Part shown: positions 33,990 to 36,425 of the stretch, piece after piece | Numbering within the stretch: position 1 is the stretch's first letter | How the letters are laid out: the number at the start of each line of letters is the position of its first letter | Source: an uncultured Acidimicrobiales bacterium | Lineage (GTDB): Bacteria; Actinomycetota; Acidimicrobiia; Acidimicrobiales; SHLQ01 | Assembly (NCBI GenBank): GCA_938038815.1 | Contig: CALHTF010000072.1 | Location: 1-36,425 of the forward strand | Direction: 5' to 3' | DNA: 36,425 bases | Made by a program: the position numbers and the translations under genes | Notes under the pieces: generated by a model | What the model was told of the DNA's origin: nothing | Seen by the model: the letters and a program-made list of their open reading frames with translations, nothing else | Database searches by the model: none

Positions 33990-34421
33990 AGCCTCGACGC
34001 TGATCGCCCTGCCCCACCCGGCAATGGTGATCCGAGCGGCGGATCGGGCCGGGGTTCAGGCTCCGGACCAGGCGAAATCGACTATCGGCTCGAACGCTCA
34101 AGGGTTTTGGCCGAGTACCGAAACGGCGATCTCGACCGCAATCAGGTGTGCGACGCCCAGCCCGAACTCCAACGCAACGCCGAGTTCTGTGGCGAACCAA
34201 CCGGCCGGATGTGCCCGGTGTGCGACGAAACCGAACTCGTGCACGTCACCTACGTTTTTGGGCCCCGCATGCCCGCCCACGGCCGCTGCGTAACCACCAA
34301 AGCCGAAATGGCAAGGCTGAGAGCCAAAACCGGCAATTTCACCGGCTACGTGGTCGAAGTCTGCACGTCGTGTAACTGGAACCACCTAGCGAAAACCTAC
34401 CTGTTGAGTCCGCTGGACTGA
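33987..34421 (+). CDS. DUF5318 zinc-ribbon-like protein
   Basis: This 144-residue protein begins with a Gly/Ser/Pro-rich disordered segment (1-30). The DUF5318 core follows: R-V-L-A-E-Y-R-N-G-D, then V-C-D-A-Q-P-E-L-Q-R-N-A, then C-P-V-C-D-E-T-E-L-V-H-V-T-Y-V-F-G. It ends with V-E-V-C-T-S-C-N-W-N-H-L. The two CxxC pairs probably bind one zinc ion. The family is actinobacterial and its function is unknown; in other genomes it is found near cell-wall genes. It appears to be transcribed alone. Confidence 0.85.
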   Translation: MSLDADRPAPPGNGDPSGGSGRGSGSGPGEIDYRLERSRVLAEYRNGDLDRNQVCDAQPELQRNAEFCGEPTGRMCPVCDETELVHVTYVFGPRMPAHGRCVTTKAEMARLRAKTGNFTGYVVEVCTSCNWNHLAKTYLLSPLD

Positions 34422-34594
34422 CGCTCAGCGCGCACCTAGCGGCCGGGGGCGCGATCCGACAGGTTCGCTTGGCTGGTTCGCTCGGTGGGTTCGACCCTGC
34501 ACGTGACCGCGCGTGGCTGGTACTTCGGGCACAGCGCACCATTTGGCGCACGATACGTGGGGCTTTGCACTCCTCGCCCGTTGTGCACTTGGCT

Positions 34595-34612
34595 CCGAAC
34601 TCGACAGTTCGG
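34595..34612. terminator. Stem-loop in the DUF5318/panB convergent gap
   Basis: CCGAACT-CGAC-AGTTCGG is a perfect 7-bp stem with a tetraloop. It lies in the 261-bp gap (34422-34682) between two converging genes and could serve either. No U-tract is present on either side. Apart from this hairpin I see nothing in the gap. Confidence 0.45.
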
Positions 34613-34682
34613 GACCGGATCACTCTGGGTCGCTCCGGCAAGCCTCCGCTCCCACGCTTCGCTATGTCCGTTAGTCGGCGCC

Positions 34683-35549
34683 TTAGCTTCCGCTGCCGTA
34701 CAGCCCGAGGGCGTCGGCTTCGCTGTCGCCCATGTGGTAGCTCTCTTCGTCGTTCGGGAAGGCGCCCGTACGAACGTCGTCGGCATAGGCGGTAAGCGCA
34801 TCGATCGAGGCGGACTTCAGGTCGGCGTATCGGCGCACAAACTTGGGTACGAAGCGGTCCTCGATGCCCAATACGTCGTGATACACGAGCACTTGGCCGT
34901 CGCAGTGCGGACCAGCACCGATGCCGATGGTGGGGATGTCGATCGCTGCGGTGATCATCTCGGCGACCCGTACGGGTACTCCTTCGAGCACGATCCCAAA
35001 CACGCCGGCGTGGGCGAGGGCTTTGGCGTCTTCGACCAACTCGAGGGCCGAGTCGGCCTTCTTTCCCTGCACTTTGAAACCGCCCATGGTGTGAACCGAC
35101 TGCGGGGTGAGACCAATGTGGCCCATCACCGGAATTTCGGCGTCGATGAGCGCTTCGATCATGGGCAGCCGCTTGCGTCCGCCTTCGAGCTTGACGCATT
35201 CGGCGCCAGCTCGGATCAAGGTGGCGGCGTTACGGACGGTCTCTTCGACCGATACGTGGTAGCTCATCCAGGGCAGGTCGCCCACGATGAGGCTGTGGGG
35301 CTTGGCCCGGGCAACCGCGGCGGTGTGATGCGCCATGTCGTCGACGGTGACCTGGAGGGTGTCGTCGTAGCCGAGCACCACCATCGCGACCGAGTCGCCG
35401 ACCAGGATCATGTCGGCGCCGGCGGCCGAGGCCATACGCGCCCCGGGTGCGTCGTACGCGGTGAGCATCACGAGTTTGTCGTCGCCATCGGAGGCTTTGC
35501 GCGAGCCAACCATGGGCGCAGTGATCTTCTTTGGCGCGGAAGTCGCCAT
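34683..35549 (-). CDS. panB: Ketopantoate hydroxymethyltransferase
   Basis: PanB, 288 residues, transfers a hydroxymethyl group from methylene-tetrahydrofolate to 2-oxoisovalerate, the first step of pantothenate and CoA synthesis. The family motifs are clear: V-G-D-S-V-A-M-V-V-L-G (metal-binding Asp), M-A-H-H-T-A-A-V, V-G-D-L-P-W-M-S-Y, H-I-G-L-T-P-Q-S and G-I-G-A-G-P-H-C-D-G-Q. The start ATG has AAGGAG 8 nt upstream. The residues after F-V-R-R-Y-A-D-L form the usual short C-terminal tail. panC and panD are not in this window. Confidence 0.97.
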   Translation of the reverse strand: MATSAPKKITAPMVGSRKASDGDDKLVMLTAYDAPGARMASAAGADMILVGDSVAMVVLGYDDTLQVTVDDMAHHTAAVARAKPHSLIVGDLPWMSYHVSVEETVRNAATLIRAGAECVKLEGGRKRLPMIEALIDAEIPVMGHIGLTPQSVHTMGGFKVQGKKADSALELVEDAKALAHAGVFGIVLEGVPVRVAEMITAAIDIPTIGIGAGPHCDGQVLVYHDVLGIEDRFVPKFVRRYADLKSASIDALTAYADDVRTGAFPNDEESYHMGDSEADALGLYGSGS

Positions 35550-35598
35550 GTGAATTCTCCTTTACCGTCCAAGGCCATTGGCTCCCGGCGGTGCTTTC

Positions 35599-35626
35599 AC
35601 TATAGGTGGCGCGACCGTTTTGCAAA
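35599..35626 (-). promoter_or_regulatory. Candidate panB promoter
   Basis: On the minus strand TTTGCA (35621-35626) and TATAGT (35599-35604) are separated by 16 bp, about 50 nt before the panB ATG. Match to the sigma-70 consensus is fair, especially the -10. Confidence 0.4.
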
Positions 35627-35714
35627 AGGCCGGGTCGGATAACGGCGTTCGGGTTTTGATTATTTGAGCATCATTTCAAGGCGGTTTCGCTTTACTTCCT
35701 GGTCGGGCGGCCGA

Positions 35715-36344
35715 ATGGGTCATATGGACCAGACGCTTAGTGCTTCCAAAATCGTGATGATCGATGACCAGGTTTCGTACGCCGAAGCCTTTGGGTTGGC
35801 GCTGTCGCTCACCGACGACCTCGACCTGGTCGCCCGCGCCCCGGAGGCCATTACTGGTGCCGAACTGTGCCATGGCCTTAGCCCTGACCTGCTGGTTTGT
35901 GACTACCGGTTGCCGGGTGGCGACACCGGCGTGGCCTGTGCTGAGCGGCTCCGTCAAGACGGTTTCGACAAGCCCGTTGTGATCCTCACCGGCTTTCCGG
36001 CTCCGCAGGTGATCCGGGAAGCGTCAGCCATCGAAGATGTGACGGTGCTGTCGAAAGATGTCTCGGTCGTCGATTTGGTTGCGGCGCTGCGCAAAGTGCT
36101 CGCTGGGCGAAGTGCGTCGATCGATTCGACCGCTTCACCGGTAAAGCTCTCGGCTGGCGAGCTCGAAGTACTCGAGTTGCTCAACCAAGGCGTGACGGCG
36201 GCCGAGATTGCCGAAACCCTGCATCTGTCGCTGCACACCATCCGTGCTCGCATCAAAACCCTGCTCAAAAAGCTTGGCGCGACCAGCCAAGTCGAGGCCC
36301 TGGCAACCGCCACGCGTCACGGCATCTTGGTCCCGCCGACCTGA
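35715..36344 (+). CDS. NarL/LuxR-family response regulator
   Basis: This 209-residue protein has a receiver domain (about 11-125) with the acidic pair D17/D18, the phospho-acceptor D63 in V-C-D-Y-R-L-P-G, a Thr in I-L-T-G-F and a Lys in L-S-K-D. A C-terminal LuxR helix-turn-helix follows: L-S-A-G-E-L-E-V-L-E-L-L-N-Q-G and A-E-I-A-E-T-L-H-L-S-L-H-T-I. It would bind DNA when phosphorylated by a histidine kinase. No kinase is within the window; it may lie to the right. I start at the ATG at 35715, with ATG 35724 possible; the TTG at 35664 adds a non-conserved Arg-rich lead. Confidence 0.9.
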   Translation: MGHMDQTLSASKIVMIDDQVSYAEAFGLALSLTDDLDLVARAPEAITGAELCHGLSPDLLVCDYRLPGGDTGVACAERLRQDGFDKPVVILTGFPAPQVIREASAIEDVTVLSKDVSVVDLVAALRKVLAGRSASIDSTASPVKLSAGELEVLELLNQGVTAAEIAETLHLSLHTIRARIKTLLKKLGATSQVEALATATRHGILVPPT

Positions 36345-36388
36345 GCCTTACCCGCTAACTCAACATCGCCACCGGCTCGGGAGGGACA

Positions 36389-36425
36389 GTGACGGTTACC
36401 AACAATCAGACCCACGACATCTCAG
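36389..36425 (+). CDS. Start of a gene cut by the window edge
   Basis: A strong ribosome binding site, GGGAGGGA, lies 2-3 nt before a GTG at 36389. The frame (V-T-V-T-N-N-Q-T-H-D-I-S) stays open to the end. It is 44 bp downstream of the response-regulator gene and may be co-transcribed. Too little is visible to name a product. Confidence 0.35.
   Translation, partial: MTVTNNQTHDIS

Overview
This window is the replication-origin region of an actinobacterial chromosome. The gene order dnaA-dnaN-recF-dciA-gyrB-gyrA-(DUF3566)-tRNA-Ile on one side and rpmH-rnpA-yidD-yidC-jag-rsmG-parA-parB-cwlM-trxA-trxB-anti-sigma/sigma-kinase-DUF6049-CCA transferase on the other is the conserved Actinomycetota origin layout. 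DUF3566, DUF5318, DUF6049 and a CwlM-type protein are actinobacterial families. The moderate-to-high GC and the variant gene content (no murJ at its usual place, a stand-alone MviN-type kinase) suggest a deep branch such as Acidimicrobiia; that class assignment is inference.

Layout, left to right. 1-1250 is a gene desert with short repeats and a 5'-truncated remnant of a YigZ/IMPACT-family gene (936-1250). 1333-2238 encodes a secreted protein with a neocarzinostatin-like domain. 2243-2421 is packed with hairpins next to a tRNA-Ile(GAU) gene (2424-2497, minus). Then come a DUF3566 membrane protein, a SoxR regulator divergent from a VOC-family gene through a textbook SoxR-box promoter, a TadE/TadG-like protein, and the leftward replication operon gyrA, gyrB, dciA, recF, dnaN, dnaA (4983-14110).

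Transcription diverges at about 14.1-14.67 kb. DnaA-box-like sequences occur both between dnaN and dnaA and between dnaA and rpmH, so the origin lies in one or both gaps. The rightward genes rpmH to parB (14668-20773) are tightly packed, with start/stop overlaps. Two parS palindromes sit directly in front of parA. Consensus DnaA boxes also occur inside the parA coding sequence and between parB and cwlM.

From 20897 to about 30.9 kb the genes run leftward and form an envelope-stress and cell-wall control block: GNAT, DUF6049, DegV, an active-looking Ser/Thr kinase with an MviN-type extracellular domain, an ECF sigma factor, its membrane anti-sigma factor, a small membrane protein, trxB, trxA and a CwlM-like pseudo-amidase. 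The remainder holds a histone-deacetylase-family enzyme overlapping the CCA-adding enzyme, a methyltransferase, a DUF5318 zinc-ribbon protein, panB, a LuxR-type response regulator, and the first codons of one more gene at the right edge.

The most interesting points are: the stand-alone kinase in place of the MviN fusion, the sigma gene with no ATG/GTG/TTG start, the CwlM homologue lacking zinc/catalytic residues, the SoxR operator with a 19-bp promoter spacer, the dispersed DnaA boxes around parAB, and the YigZ remnant beside the tRNA-Ile.
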